From an uncultured Prevotella sp. (GTDB lineage Bacteria; Bacteroidota; Bacteroidia; Bacteroidales; Bacteroidaceae), in assembly GCA_900543585.1 (NCBI GenBank), contig UQRP01000045.1, positions 1 to 16,979 of the forward strand: a stretch of 16,979 nucleotides of DNA. Direction: 5' to 3'. Positions 6,621 through 13,062 of this stretch are shown here, piece by piece. The translations under genes were made by a program, and so were the position numbers. Positions within the stretch are counted from its first letter, which is position 1. Each line of letters opens with the position of its first letter. Under the pieces are notes generated by a model. It saw only the letters and a program-made list of their open reading frames with translations. It was not told the DNA's origin and searched no databases.

Positions 6621-6628
6621 CAAAGATA
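6621..6628 (-). promoter_or_regulatory. -7 promoter-like element for the small gene
   Basis: Minus-strand TATCTTTG matches TAnnTTTG exactly, 27 bases before the start codon. No good -33 TTTG is seen at the right spacing, so this is a moderate call. Confidence 0.45.
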
Positions 6629-6647
6629 AATATTTTCCTTGAATTAT

Positions 6648-6685
6648 CGGGACAGGGAAGGAAGTATTTTTTAGAGAGTGTCCCG
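6648..6685. other. 7-bp inverted repeat downstream of mlaF
   Basis: CGGGACA (6648-6654) and TGTCCCG (6679-6685) form a perfect 7-bp stem with a 24-nt loop, starting 12 bases past the mlaF stop on the minus strand. There is no clean T-tract after it, so it could be a weak terminator or a boundary of the accessory insert. Confidence 0.4.
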
Positions 6686-6697
6686 TTGTCCACTCTT

Positions 6698-7456
6698 TTA
6701 TTCCTTGTAGTTTTCCTTCACCTTCTTCAGCAGGTCGCTGGCGAAGATGAAGTCGTTGAGCTTCTGGTTGGTGGCACCCATAACATCGTCCTTGGTGCCC
6801 TGCCATTCCTTATGACCTTTGTAGATGAAGATGATAGTCTCACCGATGCCCATGACGGAGTTCATGTCGTGGGTGTTGATGATGGTCGTGATGTTGTATT
6901 CCTTGGTGATGTCAGAGAGCAGCTTGTCGATGACGAGCGACGTCTTCGGGTCAAGTCCGGAGTTCGGCTCATCGCAGAAGAGGTATTTGGGGTTGAGGAC
7001 GATGGCTCTGGCTATGGCCACGCGCTTCTGCATACCACCGGAAATCTCGTTGGGGTATTTATGCTCGGCGCCCACGAGGTTCACGCGGTCGATGCACTCC
7101 ATGGCGCGGCGGTCGCGCTCGCGGGAGTTCATGTTGGAGAACATGTCTAAGGGAAACCGGACATTCTCCAAGACCGTCATAGAGTCGAAGAGGGCGGCAC
7201 CCTGGAAGATCATGCCCATCTCGCGGCGCATCAGCACCTTGTCTTTCTTGTCCATGGTGATGAAGTTGCGACCGTCGTAGAGGACCTCACCGCTCGTCGG
7301 TGTGAGCAGACCCACGAGGTTCTTCATCAGCACCGTCTTGCCCGAGCCGCTCTGGCCGATGATGAGGTTCGTCTTCCCCGTCTCAAAGACGGTGTTGATA
7401 TCGTTGAGGACCGTCTTGTCCCCGAAAGATTTGGTAAGGTGTTTTATTTCTATCAT
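6698..7456 (-). CDS. mlaF: MlaF-type lipid ABC transporter ATPase
   Basis: This 252-aa ATPase powers an MlaE-type permease that moves phospholipids between inner and outer membranes. Motifs seen are Walker A GQSGSGKT (34-41), Q-loop Q85 in IFQG, signature ISGGMQ (138-143), Walker B YLFCDE (158-163) and switch H196 in NTHD. Length and motif spacing are normal. It starts inside the end of mlaE (ATGA overlap at 7453-7456), so the two are translated together. No MCE-domain (MlaD) gene follows; after its stop comes the accessory remnant. The substrate-binding partner must be encoded elsewhere or be absent. Confidence 0.9.
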   Translation of the reverse strand: MIEIKHLTKSFGDKTVLNDINTVFETGKTNLIIGQSGSGKTVLMKNLVGLLTPTSGEVLYDGRNFITMDKKDKVLMRREMGMIFQGAALFDSMTVLENVRFPLDMFSNMNSRERDRRAMECIDRVNLVGAEHKYPNEISGGMQKRVAIARAIVLNPKYLFCDEPNSGLDPKTSLVIDKLLSDITKEYNITTIINTHDMNSVMGIGETIIFIYKGHKEWQGTKDDVMGATNQKLNDFIFASDLLKKVKENYKE

Positions 7457-8211
7457 GACAATAGTTCAGTAAGGAAGACATCAGAGAAGAGGATGAGGAC
7501 GCTGGAGCAGACCACGGCATTCGTCGAGGCCGTGCCCACCTCCACGGAGCCGCCCTCCACGGTATAGCCGAAATAGGAGGAGACGCTGGAGATGATGAAG
7601 GCGAAGAAGAGGCTCTTGATGATACTCGTCCACACAAACCAGGAGTTGAAGGCGTGGTGCATGCCCGCCGTGAGGTCCTCGGGCGACATCATGTGCCCCA
7701 CGAAGGCCGTGGCGTAGGCACCGATGATGCCCAGGGCCGAGGAGAAGATGACGAGGAACGGCATGATGGTCACCAGACCGAGAATCTTCGGCAGGATGAG
7801 GTAGCTGGCGGAGTTGACACCCATGATGTCGAGGGCGTCGATCTGCTGCGTCACGCGCATCGTGCCCAGCTCCGAGGCGATGTTCGACCCTACCTTTCCG
7901 GCCAGAATCAGACACATGATAGACGAGGAGAACTCCAGGAGCATGATTTCTCGCGTGACATAGCCCGTCACCCATCGCGGCATCCACGGGCTCTGGATGT
8001 TGACCTTCATCTGTATGCATATCACGGCGCCGATGAAGAAGCTGATAAGGAGCACGATGCCGATGGAGTCGACACCGAGCTGCGACATCTCCTTGACATA
8101 GCGCTTGGCAAACATGCGCAGACGCTCTGGAACGGAGAACGTGCGGCCCATGAGCATGATGTATTTGCCGAAGGTGGTGAGATATCTCTGTAGTAACTTT
8201 ATGATGAACAT
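7453..8211 (-). CDS. mlaE: MlaE-type lipid ABC transporter permease
   Basis: This 252-aa inner-membrane permease forms a dimer and pairs with MlaF. Hydrophobic segments lie at about 47-67, 90-110, 140-172, 193-215 and 232-250. The conserved MlaE core GSNIASELGTMRVTQQIDALDIMGV (108-132) is present. The frame is open from 8238, nine codons upstream, but that ATG falls inside the -7 promoter element at 8236-8243, so transcription should start after it. MFIIKLLQRYL at 8211 is a normal family N-terminus. The gene is divergent from lptB, sharing a roughly 130-bp promoter region between two envelope-lipid transporters. Confidence 0.88.
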   Translation of the reverse strand: MFIIKLLQRYLTTFGKYIMLMGRTFSVPERLRMFAKRYVKEMSQLGVDSIGIVLLISFFIGAVICIQMKVNIQSPWMPRWVTGYVTREIMLLEFSSSIMCLILAGKVGSNIASELGTMRVTQQIDALDIMGVNSASYLILPKILGLVTIMPFLVIFSSALGIIGAYATAFVGHMMSPEDLTAGMHHAFNSWFVWTSIIKSLFFAFIISSVSSYFGYTVEGGSVEVGTASTNAVVCSSVLILFSDVFLTELLS

Positions 8212-8235
8212 TCTATTGGTACTTGTTTCTGCTTG

Positions 8236-8243
8236 CAAAAGTA
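8236..8243 (-). promoter_or_regulatory. -7 promoter element for mlaEF
   Basis: Minus-strand TACTTTTG matches TAnnTTTG exactly. The expected transcription start is about 7 bases downstream, giving a leader of under 20 bases to the ATG at 8211. The -33 region is weak. Confidence 0.5.
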
Positions 8244-8317
8244 GGCAAAAATCACTTAAAATCTGCCATAGGGCAAAGAGATTTTGGCTTTAGCAACGTT
8301 ATTATTCCATTTTTTAG

Positions 8318-8325
8318 TATTTTTG
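8318..8325 (+). promoter_or_regulatory. -7 promoter element for lptB
   Basis: TATTTTTG matches TAnnTTTG and lies 16 bases before the ATG at 8342. No clean -33 TTTG is present at standard spacing. The closeness to the start codon supports the long N-terminal form of LptB. Confidence 0.5.
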
Positions 8326-8341
8326 CAGCAAAATTTCAATT

Positions 8342-9265
8342 ATGACAGAAGAGAACATAGCAACTCAAGAATATGCCGGCGAAGCGCCCGCGCCGTCGGC
8401 CGCGCCTCTGACCGCTGAGCAGGTCGACGAGATTCTGCGCACGCGTCTGCGTCACCAGGAGCTTCACACCAAGGATTTGGTGAAGCGCTATGGCCGCCGC
8501 ACCGTCGCCGACCATGTCACGTTCAATGTCCGTCAGGGCGAGATTGTCGGACTCTTAGGACCTAACGGCGCCGGTAAGACGACATCCTTCTATATGACCA
8601 CCGGCCTCGTCATCCCCAACGAGGGCCATGTCTACATCGACGACAAGGAGATCACCTCTTTCCCTGTCTACAAGCGTGCGCGTGCCGGCATCGGCTACCT
8701 GCCTCAGGAGGCCAGCGTCTTCCGTAAGATGTCGGTCGAGGACAATATCATGTCGGTCCTGGAGATGACGAAGCTCACCCACCAGCAACAGCTCGACAAG
8801 TTGGAGAGCCTCATTGCCGAGTTCCGTCTGAACAAGGTGCGCAAGAACAAGGGCGACCGTCTCTCCGGTGGTGAGCGCCGGCGCACGGAGATAGCGCGCT
8901 GTCTGGCCATCGACCCGAAGTTTATCATGCTCGACGAGCCTTTCGCCGGTGTCGACCCTATCGCCGTGGAAGACATCCAGCACATCGTCTGGCGACTCAA
9001 ATACCGCAACATCGGCATCCTCATCACCGACCATAACGTGCAGGAGACGCTCTCCATCACCGACCGGGCCTACCTCCTCTTCGAGGGCCGCATCCTCTTC
9101 CAGGGACTCCCCGAAGAGCTCGCCGCCAACAAGATAGTGCGTAAGAACTATCTCTCCGACAACTTCGTCTACCGCAAGTTCCAGAGCAATGAGGAAGACC
9201 GTGCCTTCGCAGCCGCTGCACGCCAGGAACTCCTCAAAGAGGTGGAGTCCTACGACGCACAATAA
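8342..9265 (+). CDS. lptB: LPS export ABC transporter ATPase LptB
   Basis: This cytoplasmic ATPase drives LptFG in lifting LPS from the inner membrane toward the Lpt bridge. Walker A is GPNGAGKT (73-80), Q122 lies in YLPQEAS, the signature is LSGGE (174-178), Walker B is FIMLDEP (194-200) and the switch histidine is H231 in ITDHNV. The YLPQEASVFRKMSVEDNI stretch (119-136) is characteristic of LptB. At 307 aa it is longer than the usual roughly 240-255: about 40 extra residues at the N-terminus, Ala/Pro-rich (APAPSAAPLT), and about 25 charged residues at the C-terminus. No in-frame ATG precedes the Walker A region, so the N-extension seems genuine. Confidence 0.9.
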   Translation: MTEENIATQEYAGEAPAPSAAPLTAEQVDEILRTRLRHQELHTKDLVKRYGRRTVADHVTFNVRQGEIVGLLGPNGAGKTTSFYMTTGLVIPNEGHVYIDDKEITSFPVYKRARAGIGYLPQEASVFRKMSVEDNIMSVLEMTKLTHQQQLDKLESLIAEFRLNKVRKNKGDRLSGGERRRTEIARCLAIDPKFIMLDEPFAGVDPIAVEDIQHIVWRLKYRNIGILITDHNVQETLSITDRAYLLFEGRILFQGLPEELAANKIVRKNYLSDNFVYRKFQSNEEDRAFAAAARQELLKEVESYDAQ

Positions 9266-9316
9266 TGCGGCAAAGGCAGAAAGTCAAGTTAAAAAATCAA
9301 ATTTATACCCTTCTCG

Positions 9317-9348
9317 TTAGGTATATTCGTGATTTATAGCTAATTTTG
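9317..9348 (+). promoter_or_regulatory. Promoter of tig
   Basis: TTAG (9317-9320), 20 bp, then TAATTTTG (9341-9348). The -7 box matches TAnnTTTG exactly; the -33 is one base off TTTG. A leader of about 45-50 bases reaches the tig ATG. Confidence 0.6.
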
Positions 9349-9401
9349 CAGTTCGTAATTGTTATTTACTGAAAAATCAAACAAAAGAATAATCAAGAAA
9401 G

Positions 9402-10757
9402 ATGAAAGTTTCATTTGACGCTCCCGACAAGATCAATGGTCTGCTGACCATTACCATTGAGGAGGAGGACTACAAGAATGACGTAGAGAAAGAACTGAAG
9501 AACTATCGCAAGCGTGCCATGGTTCCCGGCTTCCGCCCTGGCATGGTCCCTATGGGCCTTATCCGCCGTCAGTATGGCAATGCCGTGAAGATGGACGTGG
9601 TGAACAAGAAGCTCAGCGATGAGGTCAACAAATACATCAGCGACAACAAGATCAACATGCTCGGCATGCCTCTGGGCTCTGAGAAGCAGGAGCCTGTCGA
9701 CCTTGAGAAGCCGGCTCCCTACACATTCATGTTCGACATCGCTGTAGCTCCTGAGTTCGACATCGAGCTCTCCGACAAGGATAAGGTTGACTACTATGAT
9801 ATCACCGTTGACGACAAGCTCGTCGACCAGCAGGTTGACAACTTCGCTTCCCGTTTCGGCAAATACAACGACAACGCTGAGAGCTTCTCTGGCAACGACA
9901 TCCTCGTCGGTGACCTCCGTGAGCTCGACGCTGAGGGCAACGCCAAGGAAGACGGCCTCACCGTGGAGGGCGCACAGGTCATGCCTGAGTACCTCAAGGA
10001 CGAGGACGAGAAGAAGCGCTTCGAGGGCGCCAAGGTCGGTGACATCATCACCTTCAACCCCAACAAGGCTTACGCTGGCAGCGCTGAGGTGGCTGCTATC
10101 CTGAAGATTGATAAGGATGACATCAAGGACCACGAGGGAGACTTCAGCTATCAGATCACCAGCATCCGTCACTTCGAAAAGCACGCCATCGACCAGGAGC
10201 TCTTCGACCAGGTCTTCGGTAAGGATACCGTCAAGGACGAGAAGGCTTTCCGCGAGAAGGTCAGCGAGGGCCTCAAGGAGCAGTTCACCTTTGACCAGGA
10301 CTTCCGCTTCCTCCAGGATCTGCGTAAGTACTGCGAGGAGAAGGTCGGCCAGCTCACCTTCCCTGATGCCCTGCTCAAGCGCATCCTCAAAGAGAACAAC
10401 AAGGACAAGGACGACGAGTTCATCAACAAGAACTATGAGCCCAGCATCAAGAACCTCACATGGGATCTCATCCGCAACAAGATTGCGGAGAAGGCCGGTC
10501 TGAAGGTCGACGACAACGATGTGAAGAATGTTGCCAAGGAAGTGGCTCGTGCTCAGTTCGCACAGTATGGCATGCTCAACCTCGGTGAGGAGTATGTCGA
10601 CAACTACGCCAACGAGCTCCTCAAGCAGCAGGATACCGTCCAGCAGTTTGCTGAGCGCGCCTTGGAGGAGAAGATCACAGCAGCTGAGAAGGCTGTCGTG
10701 ACACTGAACCACAAGGAGATTTCCTTCGACGACTTCAACAAGCTCGGCCAGGAGTAA
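9402..10757 (+). CDS. tig: Trigger factor chaperone
   Basis: This 451-aa ribosome-associated chaperone meets nascent chains at the exit tunnel. The N-terminal ribosome-binding domain carries the signature loop GFRPGMVP (43-50), equivalent to GFRxGxxP of E. coli. The middle (about 150-250) corresponds to the FKBP-type PPIase position but is poorly conserved to my eye, so isomerase activity is uncertain. The C-terminal part is helical and highly charged, as in the substrate-cradle domain. It has its own promoter and terminator. Standing before clpP-clpX, it repeats the common tig-clpP-clpX order, although the terminator and a clpP promoter separate it from the protease genes. Confidence 0.93.
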   Translation: MKVSFDAPDKINGLLTITIEEEDYKNDVEKELKNYRKRAMVPGFRPGMVPMGLIRRQYGNAVKMDVVNKKLSDEVNKYISDNKINMLGMPLGSEKQEPVDLEKPAPYTFMFDIAVAPEFDIELSDKDKVDYYDITVDDKLVDQQVDNFASRFGKYNDNAESFSGNDILVGDLRELDAEGNAKEDGLTVEGAQVMPEYLKDEDEKKRFEGAKVGDIITFNPNKAYAGSAEVAAILKIDKDDIKDHEGDFSYQITSIRHFEKHAIDQELFDQVFGKDTVKDEKAFREKVSEGLKEQFTFDQDFRFLQDLRKYCEEKVGQLTFPDALLKRILKENNKDKDDEFINKNYEPSIKNLTWDLIRNKIAEKAGLKVDDNDVKNVAKEVARAQFAQYGMLNLGEEYVDNYANELLKQQDTVQQFAERALEEKITAAEKAVVTLNHKEISFDDFNKLGQE

Positions 10758-10786
10758 TCACGAAAGCAGATTATATAATATAATGT

Positions 10787-10824
10787 GAAAGCGCGGACAC
10801 CGTCATGGTGCCCGCGCTTTTCTG
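10787..10824 (+). terminator. Intrinsic terminator of tig
   Basis: AAAGCGCGG (10788-10796) pairs with CCGCGCTTT (10812-10820). CACC (10798-10801) pairs with GGTG (10807-10810), with a single A-C mismatch between the two stems. Only TTTTCT follows, but the stem is very strong. Confidence 0.8.
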
Positions 10825-10960
10825 ATTTTACACGAGAAGCAAAAGGCGTTACCTTGTCATAAGGCGGCAATACCGGCAAAAACATTTACCTCTTTTCCTT
10901 TTCTTTTCGTTGAGATTTTGGAAAATTTGCTTCACAACACGAAAAAATAATGTGGAAACC

Positions 10961-10991
10961 TTTGCGGAAAATTATTTTTTAGGTATCTTTG
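10961..10991 (+). promoter_or_regulatory. Promoter of clpPX
   Basis: TTTG (10961-10964), 19 bp, then TATCTTTG (10984-10991): a full match to the Bacteroidota promoter consensus. It predicts a leader of about 100 bases to the clpP ATG at 11099, longer than the leaders of neighbouring genes. The stretch from 10825 to 10960 shows no other element I can identify. Confidence 0.75.
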
Positions 10992-11098
10992 TGTTGCTAA
11001 TCAAATATCGCGGCACTTTTGGCACGGTATTTGTCTTTTCACAAACCTATATGGGTACAGGTCCCCTTAGTTTGTTGAATTTAAAAGAAAGAGAAATT

Positions 11099-11767
11099 AT
11101 GAACAACGATTTCAGAAAGTTCGCTACCAAGAAGCTTGGTATGAATGGATTGGTGCTCGACGATGTGGTCAAAGCCCAGCAGCAGTACCTCAACCCTTAT
11201 ATCTTGGAGGAGCGTCAGCTCAACGTCACGCAGATGGATGTGTTCTCACGTCTGATGATGGACCGTATCATCTTCCTTGGCACCGAGATTGATGACTATA
11301 CTGCCAACACCCTTGAGGCCCAACTCCTCTACCTTGACTCCGTGGACAACGGCAAGGACATCTCCATCTATGTCAACTCTCCCGGCGGCTCCGTCACGGC
11401 CGGCCTGGGCATCTACGACACCATGCAGTTCATCACCTCTGATGTGGCTACCATCTGCACGGGCATGGCTGCTTCCATGGCTGCCGTCCTCCTCGTCTCC
11501 GGTACCGAGGGCAAGCGTTCCGCACTGCCCCACAGCCGCGTGATGATTCACCAGCCCTTAGGTGGCGTTCAGGGTCAGGCGTCGGATATCGAGATCGAGG
11601 CCAAGGAGATTCTCAAGTTCAAGAAAGAGCTCTATACCATTATCTCCGAGCATTCTCACCAGCCCTATGAGAAAGTCTACAAAGACTCCGACCGTAACTA
11701 CTGGATGACAGCCGAGGAGGCGAAGGCTTACGGTATGGTAGACACAGTATTGAAGAAGAAAGAATGA
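11099..11767 (+). CDS. clpP: ATP-dependent Clp protease proteolytic subunit
   Basis: This 222-aa serine protease subunit forms the tetradecameric barrel that degrades proteins delivered by ClpX. The triad is visible: S126 in GMAASMAA, H151 in MIHQPLGG and D198 in DSDRNYWM; the oxyanion region NSPGGSV is at 93-99. The frame is open back to 10910, but a full-consensus promoter lies inside that extension, and MNNDFRKFATKKLGMNG is the N-terminus I recall for Bacteroidales ClpP. A second candidate ATG at 11051 would add 16 residues and is less likely. The stop overlaps the clpX start (ATGA), so both protease parts are made from one message. Confidence 0.95.
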   Translation: MNNDFRKFATKKLGMNGLVLDDVVKAQQQYLNPYILEERQLNVTQMDVFSRLMMDRIIFLGTEIDDYTANTLEAQLLYLDSVDNGKDISIYVNSPGGSVTAGLGIYDTMQFITSDVATICTGMAASMAAVLLVSGTEGKRSALPHSRVMIHQPLGGVQGQASDIEIEAKEILKFKKELYTIISEHSHQPYEKVYKDSDRNYWMTAEEAKAYGMVDTVLKKKE

Positions 11768-13005
11768 AAAAGAAAGTATGTAGTTTCTGTGGCCGCTCTG
11801 AAGACCAGGTCCGGCTCCTTATAACAGGTCTCAATGGCTACATCTGTGAGGACTGTGCCCAGCAGGCGTATAAGATAGTCCAGCAGACGGGCATCATGGG
11901 CAACACCCAGGAGCATGCCGAAGACCATCCTTATCATCCTGCCAAGAAGATTCCTAAGCCTAAGGAGATTAAGGAATACCTCGACCAGTATGTCATCGGT
12001 CAGGATGAGGCTAAGCGCAACCTTGCCGTGGCTGTCTACAACCACTACAAGCGTCTTCAGCAGCCTGCCAACGACGACGGCGTAGAGATAGAGAAGAGCA
12101 ACATCATCATGGTGGGCTCTACGGGCACGGGTAAGACCCTCCTGGCTCGCACCATCGCCAAGATGCTCGACGTGCCGTTCACCATCGTCGACGCTACGGT
12201 CTTCACCGAGGCCGGTTATGTGGGCGAGGATGTGGAGAGCATCCTGAGCCGTCTGCTCCAGGTGGCCAACTATAACGTGGCTGCTGCCGAGCGCGGCATC
12301 GTCTTCATCGACGAGATTGACAAGATAGCGCGCAAGAGCGACAACCCGTCCATCACACGCGATGTCAGCGGTGAGGGTGTCCAGCAGGCCATGCTCAAGC
12401 TCCTTGAGGGCACCATGGTCAACGTGCCGCCACAGGGTGGCCGCAAACACCCCGACCAGGAGTATATCCATGTCAACACCAAGAACATCCTCTTCATCTG
12501 CGGTGGTGCCTTCGACGGCATCGAGCGGAAGATAGCACAGCGTCTGAACACCCATGTCGTGGGCTACAACTCCGTGCAGAACACCCGCAACGTAGACAAG
12601 AAGGACTTGATGAAGTATATCGTGCCTCAGGACCTGAAGTCCTTTGGCCTCATCCCCGAGCTCATCGGTCGTCTGCCGGTGCTGACCTATCTCAACCCCC
12701 TTGACCGTGAGGCCCTGCGCCGTATCCTCGTCGAGCCGAAGAACTCCATCGTGAAGCAGTATACCAAGCTCTTCGAGATGGACGGTATCAAGCTGACGTT
12801 CACCGACGAGGCTCTCGACTTCATCGTCGACAAGGCCGTGGAGTACAAGCTCGGTGCCCGTGGTCTCCGCTCTATCGTTGAGGCCGTTATCATGGACGCC
12901 ATGTACGAGGTGCCGTCTAAGCGTATCAAGAAGTTTGAAGTGACACTCGACTACTGCAAGCAACAGCTTGAAAAAGCTCACCTGCAGAAGTTGGAGTCTG
13001 CATAA
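11764..13005 (+). CDS. clpX: ATP-dependent Clp protease ATPase subunit ClpX
   Basis: This 413-aa AAA+ unfoldase feeds substrates into ClpP. The N-terminal zinc-binding domain has C6, C9, C28 and C31. The AAA+ core has Walker A GSTGTGKT (118-125), the GYVG pore loop (151-154), Walker B IVFIDE (179-184), the RKH loop (227-229), IPELIGRLP with arginine finger R303, and sensor 2 GARGLRS (364-370). The ClpP-docking IGF-type tripeptide appears as VGY (266-268), an allowed variant. Its start codon overlaps the clpP stop. A strong terminator follows immediately after its stop codon. Confidence 0.97.
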   Translation: MKKKVCSFCGRSEDQVRLLITGLNGYICEDCAQQAYKIVQQTGIMGNTQEHAEDHPYHPAKKIPKPKEIKEYLDQYVIGQDEAKRNLAVAVYNHYKRLQQPANDDGVEIEKSNIIMVGSTGTGKTLLARTIAKMLDVPFTIVDATVFTEAGYVGEDVESILSRLLQVANYNVAAAERGIVFIDEIDKIARKSDNPSITRDVSGEGVQQAMLKLLEGTMVNVPPQGGRKHPDQEYIHVNTKNILFICGGAFDGIERKIAQRLNTHVVGYNSVQNTRNVDKKDLMKYIVPQDLKSFGLIPELIGRLPVLTYLNPLDREALRRILVEPKNSIVKQYTKLFEMDGIKLTFTDEALDFIVDKAVEYKLGARGLRSIVEAVIMDAMYEVPSKRIKKFEVTLDYCKQQLEKAHLQKLESA

Positions 13006-13008
13006 TAG

Positions 13009-13050
13009 GCCTCTCTGGCCTGCTCCGGGCAGGCCAGGAGGCTTTGTTTT
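13009..13050 (+). terminator. Strong terminator after clpX
   Basis: The left arm GCCTCTCTGGCCTGC (13009-13023) pairs with GCAGGCCAGGAGGC (13029-13042) with one bulged T; the tail is TTTGTTTT. It ends 12 bases before the recQ ATG and should insulate recQ from the clpPX message. Confidence 0.88.
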
Positions 13051-13062
13051 AGCTAAAAACCA

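Noticed and set aside
8212..8238. Upstream MlaE start at 8238
   Set aside because: The ATG is inside the -7 element, so it would not be on the transcript.
9411..10712. 433-codon open frame opposite tig
   Set aside because: A shadow; the Val/Leu/Glu-rich composition follows from trigger factor codons read backwards.
10865..10877. CGGCAATACCGGC shared with 16782-16794
   Set aside because: A single 13-base match is expected by chance in a window of this size; noted but not claimed as a repeat family.
10910..11098. Longer ClpP start at 10910
   Set aside because: The full-consensus promoter at 10961-10991 lies inside the extension and its residues do not match the ClpP family.
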